From Rhodanobacteraceae bacterium (GTDB lineage Bacteria; Pseudomonadota; Gammaproteobacteria; Xanthomonadales; Rhodanobacteraceae), in assembly GCA_004299555.1 (NCBI GenBank), contig SCQU01000023.1, positions 1-64,000 on the forward strand: a DNA stretch of 64,000 nt. Reading direction: 5' to 3'. The notes beneath the pieces are model-generated. The model saw nothing but the letters and a program-made list of their open reading frames with translations, did not search any database and had not been told where the DNA came from. Of the stretch, positions 8,238-18,327 are shown in pieces (positions within the stretch are counted from its first letter, which is position 1; each line of letters begins with the position of its first letter). The position numbers were made by a program, and so were the translations under genes.

Positions 8238-10532
8238 ATGTCACACGTTACCCTGCTGGGATTTCCACGCATTGGGCTCAAGCGCGAACTCAAGCGCGCG
8301 CTGGAGGCATTCTGGACCGGCACCGGCACCGCCGCCGGCCTTGCGCAAACCGCGCGCACGCTGCGCCAGCGCCACTGGCAGCTGGCACGTGACGCCGGCG
8401 CCGACAGCGTGCCCTGCAACGATTTCAGCCTGTACGACCACATGCTGGACACGGCCGTATTGTTTGACGCCATCCCCGATCGCTACCGGCCCGTGTTCGA
8501 GCACGGTCATCTGGACGGCTATTTCGCGTTGGCGCGCGGCTACAAGCAAAACGGCCATGACCTGCACGCGCTGGAAATGACCAAGTGGTTTGACACCAAC
8601 TACCACTACCTCGTGCCGGAACTGCATGCCGGGCAGCACTTTGGGCTCGCCGGCACCCAGCCCATCGACGCCTTCAAGGAAGCCCGCGCAGCCGGCTTCA
8701 ACGCACGCCCGGTACTGCCCGGGCCGGTCACGTTCCTGCGCCTGTCCAAGACCACCGACGGCAGCGACCCGCTGGCGCTGCTGGACGCACTGCTGCCGGC
8801 CTACGCGGACCTCCTGCAACGACTCGCCGATGCCGGCGCCGGCTGGGTGCAGCTCGACGAACCGTGCCTGGCCACCGATCTTGATGCCGCCGCGTGCGCG
8901 GCGCTGCAGCACGCATACCAAACCCTGGCCTCCGGGCGGCATCCGCACCTGTTGCTGGCCAACTACTTTGGGCCCTTCGGCGCCAACCTTTCGTTGTTGC
9001 AGCGGCTTCCCGTCGATGCCATCCACGCCGACCTCGCGCGCGGTGCCGACGAACTTGAGGCACTGCTCGATGCGCTGCCGCCCAACGCCATCCTCGGCGC
9101 CGGCGTGGTGGATGGCCGCAACGTCTGGCGCAGCCGTCCCGGGCGCGTGCTGCCACTGCTCGAGCGCGCGCGCGCCAGGCTCGGCAGCGAACGCGTGTGG
9201 CTCGCCCCCTCCTGTTCGCTGCTGCACGTACCCACCGACGTTGCGGCCGAAACGACGCTCGACCCGGGCTTGCGCGCCTCCATGGCCTTCGCCCGGCAAA
9301 AGATCGAGGAACTGCGCGCCTACGCCGGCGCGCTGGATGGCAGCGCCAAGGCACGCGCTGCCCTGGAGGCGCAACGCGTCCTGCTCGACCAGCGCGCGCG
9401 GGCGGACGGGGTGGCGCGTGCGGCCGTACGCCAGCGGCTGGCCGCACTGGCCCCACAGGCAAGCATGCGCCGGTCGGCCTATCCGGCGCGGCGCCAGGCG
9501 CAACAGCGGGCGCGTCCGCTGCCACTCCTGCCCACCACCAGCATCGGTTCGTTCCCGCAAACGCCGGCGCTGCGCAAGGCCCGCGCCGAACACCGCGCCG
9601 GCAAACTTGCCGACGCCGCCTACGACAAGGTGATCGCGGCCGAAATCGAACGCTGCATCCGCTTCCAGGAACGCGTGGGCCTGGACGTGCTGGTGCACGG
9701 CGAGGCTGAACGCAACGACATGGTCGAATACTTCGGCGAGCAGCTGGACGGCTTTGCCTTCACCCGCCACGGCTGGGTGCAAAGCTACGGTTCGCGCTGC
9801 GTCAAGCCGCCGTTGATCTACGGCGATGTGGCGCGCGCGCAGCCCATGACGGTACGCTGGTCGACCTACGCGCAGTCACTCACCTCCAGGCCCGTGAAGG
9901 GCATGCTGACCGGGCCGGTGACGATGCTGCAATGGTCGTTCGTGCGCGACGACATTCCGCGCGCCACCGTCTGCCGCCAGATCGCGCTGGCACTCCGCGA
10001 CGAGGTGTGCGACCTTGAAGCCGCCGGCATCCACGTCATCCAGATCGATGAACCCGCATTCCGCGAAGGGCTGCCGCTGCGCCGCGGCGACTGGCAGGCC
10101 TACCTCGCCTGGGCGGTGGAATGCTTCCGTATCACCGCCGGCGGCGTGCGTGATGACACCCAGATCCACAGCCACATGTGCTACTCGGAATTCAACGACA
10201 TCATCGAGGCCGTGGCCGCGATGGACGCGGACGTGATCTCGATCGAATGCAGCCGCTCGCGGATGGAACTCCTGGGTGCGTTTACCCGCTTCCACTATCC
10301 AAACGGCATTGGTCCGGGGGTGTATGACATCCACTCGCCGCGCGTGCCCACGGAAGCTGAAATCGCCACCCTGCTGGACAAGGCGCTCGAGGTGCTGCAG
10401 CCCTGGCAGCTATGGATCAATCCCGACTGCGGCCTCAAGACGCGCACCTGGAGCGAGGTCGAGCCGTCGCTCGCGGCGATGGCAGCCGCGGCGCGCGCGG
10501 TCCGCGCGCGGGCCGGCCAGCTGCAAGCCTGA
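8238..10532 (+). CDS. metE: Cobalamin-independent methionine synthase
   Basis: 5-methyltetrahydropteroyltriglutamate-homocysteine methyltransferase, catalysing the last step of methionine synthesis without vitamin B12. The 764 residues (E. coli 753) form two related barrels. The N-terminal one starts [20 protein letters not shown], and the C-terminal catalytic one starts near [12 protein letters not shown]. Zinc ligands are visible: His646 and Cys648 in [12 protein letters not shown], the Glu in ISIECSRS and the Cys in [13 protein letters not shown] 8238 is chosen because family members begin just before the LGFPRIG segment; the same frame stays open about 450 bases further upstream with no family similarity. 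Followed by a hairpin and then metK, which has its own leader. Confidence 0.97.
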   Translation: MSHVTLLGFPRIGLKRELKRALEAFWTGTGTAAGLAQTARTLRQRHWQLARDAGADSVPCNDFSLYDHMLDTAVLFDAIPDRYRPVFEHGHLDGYFALARGYKQNGHDLHALEMTKWFDTNYHYLVPELHAGQHFGLAGTQPIDAFKEARAAGFNARPVLPGPVTFLRLSKTTDGSDPLALLDALLPAYADLLQRLADAGAGWVQLDEPCLATDLDAAACAALQHAYQTLASGRHPHLLLANYFGPFGANLSLLQRLPVDAIHADLARGADELEALLDALPPNAILGAGVVDGRNVWRSRPGRVLPLLERARARLGSERVWLAPSCSLLHVPTDVAAETTLDPGLRASMAFARQKIEELRAYAGALDGSAKARAALEAQRVLLDQRARADGVARAAVRQRLAALAPQASMRRSAYPARRQAQQRARPLPLLPTTSIGSFPQTPALRKARAEHRAGKLADAAYDKVIAAEIERCIRFQERVGLDVLVHGEAERNDMVEYFGEQLDGFAFTRHGWVQSYGSRCVKPPLIYGDVARAQPMTVRWSTYAQSLTSRPVKGMLTGPVTMLQWSFVRDDIPRATVCRQIALALRDEVCDLEAAGIHVIQIDEPAFREGLPLRRGDWQAYLAWAVECFRITAGGVRDDTQIHSHMCYSEFNDIIEAVAAMDADVISIECSRSRMELLGAFTRFHYPNGIGPGVYDIHSPRVPTEAEIATLLDKALEVLQPWQLWINPDCGLKTRTWSEVEPSLAAMAAAARAVRARAGQLQA

Positions 10533-10534
10533 GC

Positions 10535-10576
10535 GTGACGCCGGACGCGGCACCACGCTGCGTCGGGCGGCGTCAC
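10535..10576. terminator. Long hairpin just after metE
   Basis: Outer arms GTGACGCC (10535-10542) and GGCGTCAC (10569-10576) are perfectly complementary, and inside them GACGC pairs with GCGTC. The structure begins 3 bases after the metE stop codon. No T-run follows, so it may act with Rho or as a 3' mRNA stabiliser rather than as a classical intrinsic terminator. Confidence 0.4.
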
Positions 10577-10639
10577 CCACGCCAGCGGCTGAACCGCGCT
10601 ACGCCCGCACCTGCAGCACGGGCCGTCTGCCTGTATCAT

Positions 10640-10656
10640 GGATGGCTGTTCCATCC
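10640..10656. promoter_or_regulatory. Short dyad in the metK leader
   Basis: GGATGG-N5-CCATCC, a perfect 6-bp inverted repeat 30 bases before the metK ATG, directly after a possible -10 (TATCAT, 10634-10639). It could be a small 5' UTR hairpin or a protein site. It resembles no SAM riboswitch class I know, and only one 8-mer nearby (GGCCGTCT) resembles a met box. Confidence 0.3.
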
Positions 10657-10686
10657 TTCCATCCGCATCAAGGGATACACACCACG

Positions 10687-11925
10687 ATGAGCCGTTACCT
10701 GTTCACTTCCGAATCGGTATCCGAAGGCCACCCGGACAAGGTCGCCGATCAGATTTCCGACGCCGTGCTCGACGCGATCCTGGCCCAGGACAAGCGTGCG
10801 CACGTGGCGTGCGAGACCATGGTCAAGACCGGCGTTGCGATCGTGTCGGGGGAAGTCACCACCGACGCGTGGGTGGACATCGAGGCCCTGACCCGCAAGG
10901 TGATTCTCGGCATCGGCTACAACTCTTCGGAAGTGGGCTTTGACGGCGCGACCTGCGGCGTCTTGAACCTGATCGGCAAGCAGTCGCCCGACATCAACCA
11001 GGGCGTGGCACGCAAGAAGCCCGAGGAACAAGGCGCCGGCGACCAGGGCCTGATGTTCGGGTACGCCTGCAACGAGGCGCCGGAATTCATGCCCGCGCCA
11101 ATCTACTACTCGCACCGTCTGGTCGAGCAGCAATCGAAGGTGCGTCGCAGCGGCAAGCTCAAATGGCTGCGCCCGGACGCCAAGTCGCAGGTGACGCTGG
11201 CCTATGACGGTGCTTCCATGAAAATCATCGGCCTCGATGCCGTGGTGCTCTCCACGCAGCACGATCCGGATGTGAAATACGCCGACCTCGTCGAGGGGGT
11301 GCGCGAACTCATCCTGAAGCCGGTGCTGCCCCGGAAGTGGCTGGACGCGCTGCCGGCCAGGAAGGTCCACATCAATCCGACCGGCAAGTTCGTGATCGGC
11401 GGACCGGTGGGCGACTGCGGCCTGACCGGGCGCAAGATCATCGTCGACACCTACGGCGGCATGGCGCGCCACGGCGGCGGCGCGTTCTCGGGCAAGGATC
11501 CGTCCAAGGTCGACCGCTCGGCGTGCTACGCGGCACGGTACGTCGCCAAGAACATCGTCGCGGCCGGCATCGCCGACCGCTGCGAGGTGCAGGTTTCCTA
11601 CGCGATCGGCGTGGCCGAACCGACGTCCATTTCGGTGACGACGTTTGGCACCGGCAGGATCAGCGACGACAAGATCGAGAAGCTCATCCGCAGCCACTTC
11701 GACCTGCGCCCGTACGGCATCATCAAGATGCTGGACCTCATCCACCCGATCTACCAGCTCACCGCGTCGTACGGCCACTTCGGCCGCAAGCCCGTGAAGC
11801 ACAGCTACAAGTGGGAAGACCGCGAAAACGGCAAGCTGGTCAAGAAGTCGGAAACCGCCACCGCGTTCTCGTGGGAACAGACCGACCGCGCCGAGGAATT
11901 GCGCAAGGCCGCAGGCATCAAGTAG
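10687..11925 (+). CDS. metK: S-adenosylmethionine synthetase
   Basis: Makes SAM from methionine and ATP. The 412 residues are slightly longer than the E. coli enzyme (384). Family hallmarks are the N-terminal [20 protein letters not shown] with its catalytic His, the [12 protein letters not shown] substrate loop, and the phosphate-binding [17 protein letters not shown] segment. Start ATG 10687 agrees with family N-termini and has AAGGGA about 11 bases upstream. It lies 154 bases after metE, with its own candidate leader, and is followed by a repeat element and the ahcY riboswitch, so separate transcription is likely. Confidence 0.98.
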   Translation: MSRYLFTSESVSEGHPDKVADQISDAVLDAILAQDKRAHVACETMVKTGVAIVSGEVTTDAWVDIEALTRKVILGIGYNSSEVGFDGATCGVLNLIGKQSPDINQGVARKKPEEQGAGDQGLMFGYACNEAPEFMPAPIYYSHRLVEQQSKVRRSGKLKWLRPDAKSQVTLAYDGASMKIIGLDAVVLSTQHDPDVKYADLVEGVRELILKPVLPRKWLDALPARKVHINPTGKFVIGGPVGDCGLTGRKIIVDTYGGMARHGGGAFSGKDPSKVDRSACYAARYVAKNIVAAGIADRCEVQVSYAIGVAEPTSISVTTFGTGRISDDKIEKLIRSHFDLRPYGIIKMLDLIHPIYQLTASYGHFGRKPVKHSYKWEDRENGKLVKKSETATAFSWEQTDRAEELRKAAGIK

Positions 11926-11932
11926 CACACTG

Positions 11933-12064
11933 CCCCCTTCGCGCGCGGGGGCAAATCCCCCCCCCCTTCGAAACGAAGGGGGTCGATGCGCAGCATCGGG
12001 GGGATGCCATCCACGATGGAGCCCATCGCCCTCAATTCCCCTTCGCGAGCGAAGGGGGAAGATT
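11933..12064 (+). repeat. Dispersed hairpin-rich repeat element, copy A
   Basis: A non-coding element between metK and ahcY. In order it has a hairpin CCCCCTTCG-AAA-CGAAGGGGG, a second hairpin around CGATGCGCAGCATCG, then GGGGGATG, a ~40-base spacer, CCCTCAAT, and a last hairpin CCCCTTCG-CGAG-CGAAGGGG followed by GAAGA. The same order of parts recurs at 33311-34025 (opposite orientation, tandem) and about 48568-48690. It probably also helps end metK transcription. A -10-like GATTAAT lies at its right edge, directly before the SAH riboswitch. Confidence 0.7.
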
Positions 12065-12069
12065 AATTC

Positions 12070-12130
12070 GCCGAGGGGCGCTGCACCCGTGCACTCACGG
12101 TCAGGCTCGGCATTCCACCCAACAGCGCCC
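12070..12130 (+). promoter_or_regulatory. S-adenosylhomocysteine (SAH) riboswitch
   Basis: Sequence and pairing fit the SAH riboswitch class. P1 is GCCGAG (12070-12075) with CTCGGC (12106-12111). A P2-type hairpin is CCGTG-CACT-CACGG (12087-12100). The pseudoknot is GGGCGCTG (12076-12083) with CAGCGCCC (12123-12130), eight perfect pairs reaching from inside P1 to downstream. The conserved strings CCGAGGGGCGCTGC and CAGGCTCGG are present. SAH binding is known to raise expression of downstream SAH-recycling genes, and the next gene is ahcY. The ribosome-binding site GGAG (12139-12142) lies just beyond the pseudoknot. Confidence 0.95.
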
Positions 12131-12149
12131 GACGAACCGGAGACCATCC

Positions 12150-13574
12150 ATGAACGCTGTCGCCCAAACTTCCGCTCCCCACGACTACAAGGTGCGCGAC
12201 CTGTCGCTGGCCGACCTCGGCCGCAGGCGCATCACCATGGCCGAAGAGGAAATGCCCGGCCTGATGCAGATCCGCGCCCGCTACGCGCCGCAGCAACCCC
12301 TCAAGGGCGTGCGCATCACCGGCTCCCTGCACATGACCAAGGAAACCGCGGTGCTGATCGAGACACTGGTGGCGCTTGGCGCATCGGTGCGTTGGGCCTC
12401 GTGCAACATTTTCTCGACCCAGGACGATTGCGCCGCGGCGATCGCCGCCGACGGCATCCCGGTGTTTGCGTGGAAGGGCGAGACCCTCGAGGAATACTGG
12501 CAGTGCACGCTGGATGCGCTGACCCACCCAGGCCAGAAGGGCCCGGAGCTCGTCGTCGATGACGGCGGCGATGCGACGCTCCTGATCCACAAGGGCGCCG
12601 AGATGGAACACGGCGACCCGTGGGTCGAAGCGCCGGGCGCCAACCACGAGGAGCAGGTCATCAAGGATCTGCTGAAGAAAACCCGCGACGAACGCCCTGG
12701 CTTCTGGACCAGGGTTGCCTCCGAATGGCGCGGCGTGTCGGAAGAAACCACGACCGGCGTGCATCGCCTGTACCAGATCGCCGAGGCCGGCAAGCTGCTG
12801 GTGCCCGCGATCAACGTCAACGATTCGGTCACCAAATCCAAGTTCGACAACCTCTACGGCTGCCGTGAATCGCTGGCCGACGGCATCAAGCGCGCGACCG
12901 ACCTCATGATCGCCGGCAAGGTCGCGGTCGTCTGCGGCTATGGCGACGTCGGCAAGGGCTGCGCGCACTCGCTCAAGGGTTTTGGCGCCCGCGTCATCGT
13001 CACCGAGATCGACCCCATCTGCGCGCTGCAGGCCGCAATGGAAGGCTTTGAAGTGGCAACGGTCGAAGACACCCTCGGCACCGCCGAAATCTACGTCACC
13101 ACCACCGGCAACTGCGACATCATCACGCTCGAGCACATGGCGCAGATGAAGAACCACGCGCTCGTATGCAACATCGGCCACTTCGACAACGAGATCCAGG
13201 TCGACCGCCTGCAGCAGGCGACGACCCACACCAACATCAAGCCGCAGGTGGACCTCTACACCTTCCCCGATGGCCACTCGATTTATTTGCTCGCGGAAGG
13301 CCGGCTGGTGAACCTGGGCTGCGCGCACGGCCATCCGTCGTTCGTGATGTCCAACAGTTTCAGCAACCAGACCCTCGCGCAGATCGACCTGTGGCAGCAC
13401 AAGGACAGCTACGAGAAAAAGGTTTACCGGCTGCCGAAGAAACTGGACGAGGAAGTCGCGCGCCTGCATCTCCACCAGATCGGCGTCAAGCTCACCCGGC
13501 TCTCGCAGAAGCAGGCCGACTACCTTGGCGTACCGGTGGAAGGGCCCTACAAGGCCGATCACTACCGGTATTGA
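12150..13574 (+). CDS. ahcY: S-adenosylhomocysteine hydrolase
   Basis: NAD-dependent enzyme that splits SAH into adenosine and homocysteine, relieving product inhibition of methyltransferases and feeding homocysteine to MetE. The 474 residues include the ~40-residue insertion of the longer bacterial form. Visible are [15 protein letters not shown], the NAD-binding [17 protein letters not shown], the substrate region [37 protein letters not shown], and the C-terminal KADHYRY whose Lys/Tyr reach the neighbouring NAD site. ATG 12150 follows GGAG by 7 bases. Expression is expected to rise with SAH through the riboswitch in its leader. Confidence 0.98.
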   Translation: MNAVAQTSAPHDYKVRDLSLADLGRRRITMAEEEMPGLMQIRARYAPQQPLKGVRITGSLHMTKETAVLIETLVALGASVRWASCNIFSTQDDCAAAIAADGIPVFAWKGETLEEYWQCTLDALTHPGQKGPELVVDDGGDATLLIHKGAEMEHGDPWVEAPGANHEEQVIKDLLKKTRDERPGFWTRVASEWRGVSEETTTGVHRLYQIAEAGKLLVPAINVNDSVTKSKFDNLYGCRESLADGIKRATDLMIAGKVAVVCGYGDVGKGCAHSLKGFGARVIVTEIDPICALQAAMEGFEVATVEDTLGTAEIYVTTTGNCDIITLEHMAQMKNHALVCNIGHFDNEIQVDRLQQATTHTNIKPQVDLYTFPDGHSIYLLAEGRLVNLGCAHGHPSFVMSNSFSNQTLAQIDLWQHKDSYEKKVYRLPKKLDEEVARLHLHQIGVKLTRLSQKQADYLGVPVEGPYKADHYRY

Positions 13575-13625
13575 CCCGTCAGCGCGCAACGGCGCATCCA
13601 AGGGGCGCGAGGCAGGCTGCGCGCT

Positions 13626-15080
13626 TCAGGTTTTCGGCCGCGAGGTCGACTCGGCAAAGCGCGCCAGTCCAGACTCGAACGGCAGGTAGTGCCGCCAGCG
13701 TCCGACCGAGGTCGTGTACACCGGCTGGCGCGCCTGCCACACGCTGGCCGACTGCACCGGCGCATCCTCGAGCGTGGCCGCGCCGCCCGCGCGTGCCGGC
13801 GCACCGATGAACGCGCGCAGACGCACCAGGGTCGCGTCCGCGTCGCCGACCAGGTCTTCGTATTCGAGCTCAAACACCGGCACCGGCAGGGTCTCACACC
13901 AATGCCGCATCAACGCATCTTCGCCGGCCATGAAGGCTGCGATCGTATCGAACCCGTACGCAAACGCCATCTCGGGATAAGCGAAATCCTGGCACCACAG
14001 CGAAAGCGCGGTGTCGCGCGGACTCCGGCGCAAGTGGATCACCCTCGCCTGCGGGAACAGTGCGGCCACGATGTGCAGCCAACGAAAATTGAGCGGGTCC
14101 TGATCGAGGTAGTACGGTGCAGGCGCGTCATCCTGCACTGCGAGCATGCGATAGAGGCTTGCGGATTCGTCCAACGCAAGCCGGCTCCCCAGGTGTTTGC
14201 CCGCGACCAGCTGCCCGGCGATGAACCGCAGGGCACGCAATTCGCCACGATCGCGCGCGCCCGTGGCGTGCGCCAACAGCGACGCGGTCAGCGTGGTTCC
14301 GGTGCGCGGGACGCCAACGATGAAGACGGGCCGGAAAGCCGAATCCGCGCCTGCCGATGCCGCGGCGACGCGCTCCTGCCTTCGTACGCCGACAAACCGC
14401 TCCCAGGCGCGGGCGTCCCATGGCTGCGCCGCGCGCACCATGGCGTTGGCAGCGCGAAGCGTCGGCGCGGCTTCGGCATACTTGGCAAGGTCACCCTGTG
14501 CCTTGGCGAGCGCGAAACCCGCGGAGGCCCGCGGGCGCGGCGGATGGTGCGCGTCGCCGAAGTACGCTGCGAAGCGCGCGATTTCCGGATCCGCGGCATC
14601 GGTGTAGCGGCGGGTGTTGGCCAGCGCGCCGAGGACGTGGTGCCGGTCCAGATCAACACCCGCCTCGAGCGCCGCGACATATCGCGACCTGGCCGCCGTA
14701 AAATCACCGGACTCGCGGGCGATGTGGCCCGCCAGCAGCAACAGCTCCGGTGGCGCTCCGGGACGCGCCATGGCTTCCCGGCAAATCTGCTCGGCGACGC
14801 GGTGGCGGTCACACTGCCGGACGAACCACACGCATCGCAGGCACAGCCCCGGGGTGAACGCATTGGCTTGGCAACACGCCAACAGTACCTGCGCCGCCGC
14901 GCCCATGCGCCCGCGGCTTTGCAGGACCCGTGCAAGCAGCATCGCCGCATCCTCGCGCGCGGGTTCACGCGCCAGGACGCCACGCAACAACACTTCGGCC
15001 GTTTCCGTATCACTGCGCTGGAAGCACGCATCGGCCGCTGCGACCTGGTCGGCGTCGGAAACTGGACCCGTAACGCGCAT
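13626..15080 (-). CDS. TPR-repeat sulfotransferase (ST1, DTALSLW subtype)
   Basis: Predicted PAPS-dependent sulfotransferase with an N-terminal TPR-like helical half (about 1-225 of 484 residues) and a C-terminal catalytic half. The 5'-phosphosulfate loop is FIVGVPRTGTTLTASLLAH (VPRTGTTL at 257-264) and the 3'-phosphate site is VIHLRRSPRDTALSLW. The C-terminus (SVWQARQPVYTTSVGRWRHY) is shared with ST3. Start ATG 15080 is chosen for its strong GGAGG upstream, although the frame opens further. It is divergent from ST2 across 95 bases, with TATGAT as a candidate -10. The substrate is unknown; TPR-fused enzymes of this fold often act on proteins or bulky acceptors (inference). Confidence 0.85.
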   Translation of the reverse strand: MRVTGPVSDADQVAAADACFQRSDTETAEVLLRGVLAREPAREDAAMLLARVLQSRGRMGAAAQVLLACCQANAFTPGLCLRCVWFVRQCDRHRVAEQICREAMARPGAPPELLLLAGHIARESGDFTAARSRYVAALEAGVDLDRHHVLGALANTRRYTDAADPEIARFAAYFGDAHHPPRPRASAGFALAKAQGDLAKYAEAAPTLRAANAMVRAAQPWDARAWERFVGVRRQERVAAASAGADSAFRPVFIVGVPRTGTTLTASLLAHATGARDRGELRALRFIAGQLVAGKHLGSRLALDESASLYRMLAVQDDAPAPYYLDQDPLNFRWLHIVAALFPQARVIHLRRSPRDTALSLWCQDFAYPEMAFAYGFDTIAAFMAGEDALMRHWCETLPVPVFELEYEDLVGDADATLVRLRAFIGAPARAGGAATLEDAPVQSASVWQARQPVYTTSVGRWRHYLPFESGLARFAESTSRPKT

Positions 15081-15175
15081 GCTTCCTCCATGGCAAGGAC
15101 GCCCCTTATCATAGATGGCGCGGTTACGGCGATGATCGTCACCCGCACGCCAGCCACGCCACATGAGGTTTCAAG

Positions 15176-16759
15176 ATGAACGCACCACGGCTCGACGGGC
15201 TCGACAGCGACGCATCACAACAGGTCATCGCAGCGGCACAGGCGCTTGCCATCGGCCGCGCCGATCAGGCGGAAATCCAGCTCGGACCTGCCCGCAAACG
15301 CTATTCGGAGCATCCTGAAGTCCTGCGGTTGTACGCGGGTATCGCGAGCCTCCGGGGCCGGCATGGCGAAGCCATCGCCAGCATGCGGCAAGCCGTGGCC
15401 CTGCGGCCCCGGGACGCGTTGTACTACAACACGCTGGGCACGGTACTGGGAGCGAGCGGCGACTTCGATACCGCCATCACCGAGCTGAAGCGCGCCTGCG
15501 AACTTCAGCCGGGCCTGGGGGTTGCATGGTTCAATCTTGGCGTCATGCTGTCCCGTTGCGTGCGTACCGACGAGGCCGCCCAGGCATTGCAGCGCGCGGT
15601 ACAAATCGACCCGGACAATGCGGAAGCCCACGCGCTCCTGGCCGACCTGCTGCGGATGCGTGGGCGGAGCGAGCAGTCCGCAGCCGAGTATCGCCGGTTG
15701 CTGCAGGCACGCCCGTGGTCCGGATCGGCGTGGTGGGGGCTGGCGGCATTGCGCAGCGGGGCACTCACCGCCGGGGACGTTGGCAAGCTGAGCGCCGCCC
15801 TCGGCAACAGCCAGGTGCCCGACGATGATCGCATCGCCATCGGCTTTGCGCTCGCCAAGGCGTTTGACGAACAGGGCCGCTACGACGAGGCCCTGGGCGC
15901 GCTCAAGCAGGCAAATGGCATCGCGCGTCTGCGCGGAAAGTGGAACGCCTCGGCCTTCAGCGCGACCGTTGATGCGATCAACCGCGCCTTCCAACCGCCG
16001 GTCGCATCGGCAAGCCCGGCGGCGCTTGGTGCCGGCGCCATCTTCATCGTGGGCCTGCCGCGCTCGGGAACGACACTGGTCGAGCAGATCCTTGCGTCGC
16101 ACTCGGCCGTGGAAGGCGCCGGCGAACTGCCGGATTTGCCGCTGGTGCTGGCTGAAGAATCGCGCCGCCGCGGCGCCCCGTATCCGGACTGGGTGAAGAC
16201 CGCGCAGCCCGACGATTGGCTGCGCCTCGGCGAGCGTTACCTCGAGCGCACCGCGCATTGGCGCCGGCGCCGTCCGCACTTTACGGACAAGCTGCCGGCC
16301 AACTGGATGAACATCGGCGCCATCCGCGCAATGTTGCCGGGCGCGCACATCATCGCGTGCCGGCGCGATCCGCTGGAAACCTGCTTTTCCTGTTACCGCC
16401 AGCTGCTGCCCGAGGGCAGCGAATACGCGCGGACGCCGGAAGACCTCTGCGCCTTCTGGACGGACTTCAACCGCACGGTCGAGGGATTCGCGGCCGTGCA
16501 TGCATCGCACCTCCACCAGCACAGCTATGAAGGGTTGCTCGCGCACCCCGAGGCCAGCATCCGCAGGCTTCTGGAAGCCTGCGGCCTGCCGTTCGAGGCG
16601 GCGTGCCTTGCGTTCCATGAGACGACCCGCGAAGTGCGTTCGCCCAGCGCATCGCAGGTACGGCGCCCGCTCGATCCCAACACCGCGCGCGCACCACACT
16701 ACGGCGCGTTGCTGGATCCGTTCCGGAAGGGGCTTGGTCTGCCATTGCTCGGAGGCTGA
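15176..16759 (+). CDS. TPR-repeat sulfotransferase (ST2, YGALLDP subtype)
   Basis: 527 residues. The N-terminal half (about 10-235) contains several TPR motifs (for example ALYYNTLGTVLGASGDFDTA and AVQIDPDNAEAHALLADLLR). The catalytic half has the PAPS loop FIVGLPRSGTTLVEQILASH (Pro295-Thr300) and 3'-phosphate motif IIACRRDPLETCFSCY. The Asp-Lys of HFTDKLPANWMNIG and the C-terminal HYGALLDPFRKGLGLP segment are shared with ST4. A GAGG ribosome-binding site precedes ATG 15176. First gene of a pair: its last codons (GGAGGC) hold the ribosome-binding site of ST3, 4 bases away, so the two are translationally linked. Confidence 0.87.
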   Translation: MNAPRLDGLDSDASQQVIAAAQALAIGRADQAEIQLGPARKRYSEHPEVLRLYAGIASLRGRHGEAIASMRQAVALRPRDALYYNTLGTVLGASGDFDTAITELKRACELQPGLGVAWFNLGVMLSRCVRTDEAAQALQRAVQIDPDNAEAHALLADLLRMRGRSEQSAAEYRRLLQARPWSGSAWWGLAALRSGALTAGDVGKLSAALGNSQVPDDDRIAIGFALAKAFDEQGRYDEALGALKQANGIARLRGKWNASAFSATVDAINRAFQPPVASASPAALGAGAIFIVGLPRSGTTLVEQILASHSAVEGAGELPDLPLVLAEESRRRGAPYPDWVKTAQPDDWLRLGERYLERTAHWRRRRPHFTDKLPANWMNIGAIRAMLPGAHIIACRRDPLETCFSCYRQLLPEGSEYARTPEDLCAFWTDFNRTVEGFAAVHASHLHQHSYEGLLAHPEASIRRLLEACGLPFEAACLAFHETTREVRSPSASQVRRPLDPNTARAPHYGALLDPFRKGLGLPLLGG

Positions 16760-16763
16760 CACG

Positions 16764-18296
16764 GTGGCAGCCACCGGCACCGTACAGGACTGGCTCGACG
16801 AGGTTCGTTCGTTGGTCATGGCCGGTCGCCCGCAGGCAGCCCTGGACATGCTGGCGTCCGCACTGGCCAGCTACCCGGACGCAGCAGATTTGCGCCGTGC
16901 GCAAGCCGGCATCCTCGACCAGCTTGGACGCAAGGCCGAAGCAGAGGCACAGTTCCAATGGTTGCTGGTACGTGACGCGGGCGACCCAGCCTCGGCGTTT
17001 CCACTCGCGCGCCTGCTGAAAGACCAAGGGCGCGTGGCCGCCGCCGGCAAGGTCATCTGCACCTGCCTTGCCCATGATCGCCACCGCCACGACAGCGACC
17101 TTGCCATCCGTGCGGTCGAACTGCTGAACGACTGCGACCGCAAACGCGAGGCCGCCGACATCGCCGAGGCGGCGATCTCGGCCAACCCCGGCGACCCGCG
17201 GTTGCACGCCTATGCCGGCATGCTGGCCATCCAGCTTGGGGACTTCGCCCGCGCCCGCTCGCGCTACCTGTTCGCACTGGAACATTCAGGCGGCGCCTGG
17301 GAATGGCACGCACCGCTCGGTCTGGCCACGGCACAGCGCTACCCCGATGCTTCCCACCCTGACTTCGCGCTGTTCCGCGCCGGGCTTGGCCGGCGCGAGC
17401 TATCGGACCGGGGGCGGGCCGAACTCCACTTTGCGCTGGGCAAGGCCAACGATGATGTCGGCGATTACCGCGAGGCAGCGCAACACTTCCAGGAAGGCAA
17501 CTCGACACTGCGGCACTTGGCCCGATGGTCGCGCAAGGCGTGGCGGCGCGCAATGGACGCACGCTTGGCTGCGCGCCCATTGACGCACACCGCGCCACCC
17601 GCCGCGGATTTCACCCCGATCTTCATCGTTGGCATGCCCCGTTCCGGTACCACGTTGCTGGCACGACTGCTCGCGCAATGTGCGGATGTTTGCAATCGTG
17701 GCGAACTGCCGTGGATCGCGCAGCTTTCAACGCAGCCTGCGTTGGCGGGGGACCCAGGCAAATCCGCCCTTCAACGCGCCGCCGAGTTCTACATCGCGCA
17801 TACGCGTCGCGATGATTCGGACGGTGCGCGCTGGTTCATTGACAAGCAGCCGCTGAACATGCGCTACCTTGATCTGGTGTTTGCAATGTTTCCCGCTGCG
17901 CGGGTCATCCAGTGCCGGCGGGGCGCGCGCGACACGGCGCTTTCACTCTGGATGCAGTGTTTCCTTGAGGACATCCACGGCTACGCCCAGGATTTCGAGG
18001 ACATCCGCCTGGTGATGCGCGACGCTGAAAAGTTGATGGCCCACTGGCACCAAAGATTCCCTGGCGCAATCAAAACCGTCGACTACGAATCACTCGTGGA
18101 AAATCACGATGCGGTGGTGGGCCAACTTGCCTCCTGGATCGGGCTACGGGGCCATGGGTCACGCGGTGATCCTCCGCCCGGATCCACGATCAGCACCGCA
18201 AGCCTGTGGCAGGCGCGGCAACCGGTCACCACACGATTCGTTGGACGTTCCCGGCACTACACGCCCTACCTGCCAGGGCTGGCACGCATCCGCTGA
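16764..18296 (+). CDS. TPR-repeat sulfotransferase (ST3, DTALSLW subtype)
   Basis: 510 residues from GTG 16764, chosen because GGAGG lies 8 bases before it and it follows the ST2 stop by 4 bases. The N-terminal half is TPR-like (EAEAQFQWLLVRDAGDPAS, ARSRYLFALEHSGG); the catalytic half has FIVGMPRSGTTLLARLLAQ (Pro292) and VIQCRRGARDTALSLW. The C-terminus SLWQARQPVTTRFVGRSRHY aligns with ST1, so ST1 and ST3 form one subtype on opposite strands around ST2. Substrate unknown. The 3' end is 31 bases from the converging ST4 gene. Confidence 0.85.
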   Translation: MAATGTVQDWLDEVRSLVMAGRPQAALDMLASALASYPDAADLRRAQAGILDQLGRKAEAEAQFQWLLVRDAGDPASAFPLARLLKDQGRVAAAGKVICTCLAHDRHRHDSDLAIRAVELLNDCDRKREAADIAEAAISANPGDPRLHAYAGMLAIQLGDFARARSRYLFALEHSGGAWEWHAPLGLATAQRYPDASHPDFALFRAGLGRRELSDRGRAELHFALGKANDDVGDYREAAQHFQEGNSTLRHLARWSRKAWRRAMDARLAARPLTHTAPPAADFTPIFIVGMPRSGTTLLARLLAQCADVCNRGELPWIAQLSTQPALAGDPGKSALQRAAEFYIAHTRRDDSDGARWFIDKQPLNMRYLDLVFAMFPAARVIQCRRGARDTALSLWMQCFLEDIHGYAQDFEDIRLVMRDAEKLMAHWHQRFPGAIKTVDYESLVENHDAVVGQLASWIGLRGHGSRGDPPPGSTISTASLWQARQPVTTRFVGRSRHYTPYLPGLARIR

Positions 18297-18327
18297 CCGC
18301 GATCCATCGAGCCGCGTCCGGCCCGCC

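Noticed and set aside
10533-10686. Met boxes or SAM riboswitch in the metK leader
   Set aside because: Only one 8-mer (GGCCGTCT) matches 6/8 of the met box, with poor neighbours, and no known SAM riboswitch fold is apparent.
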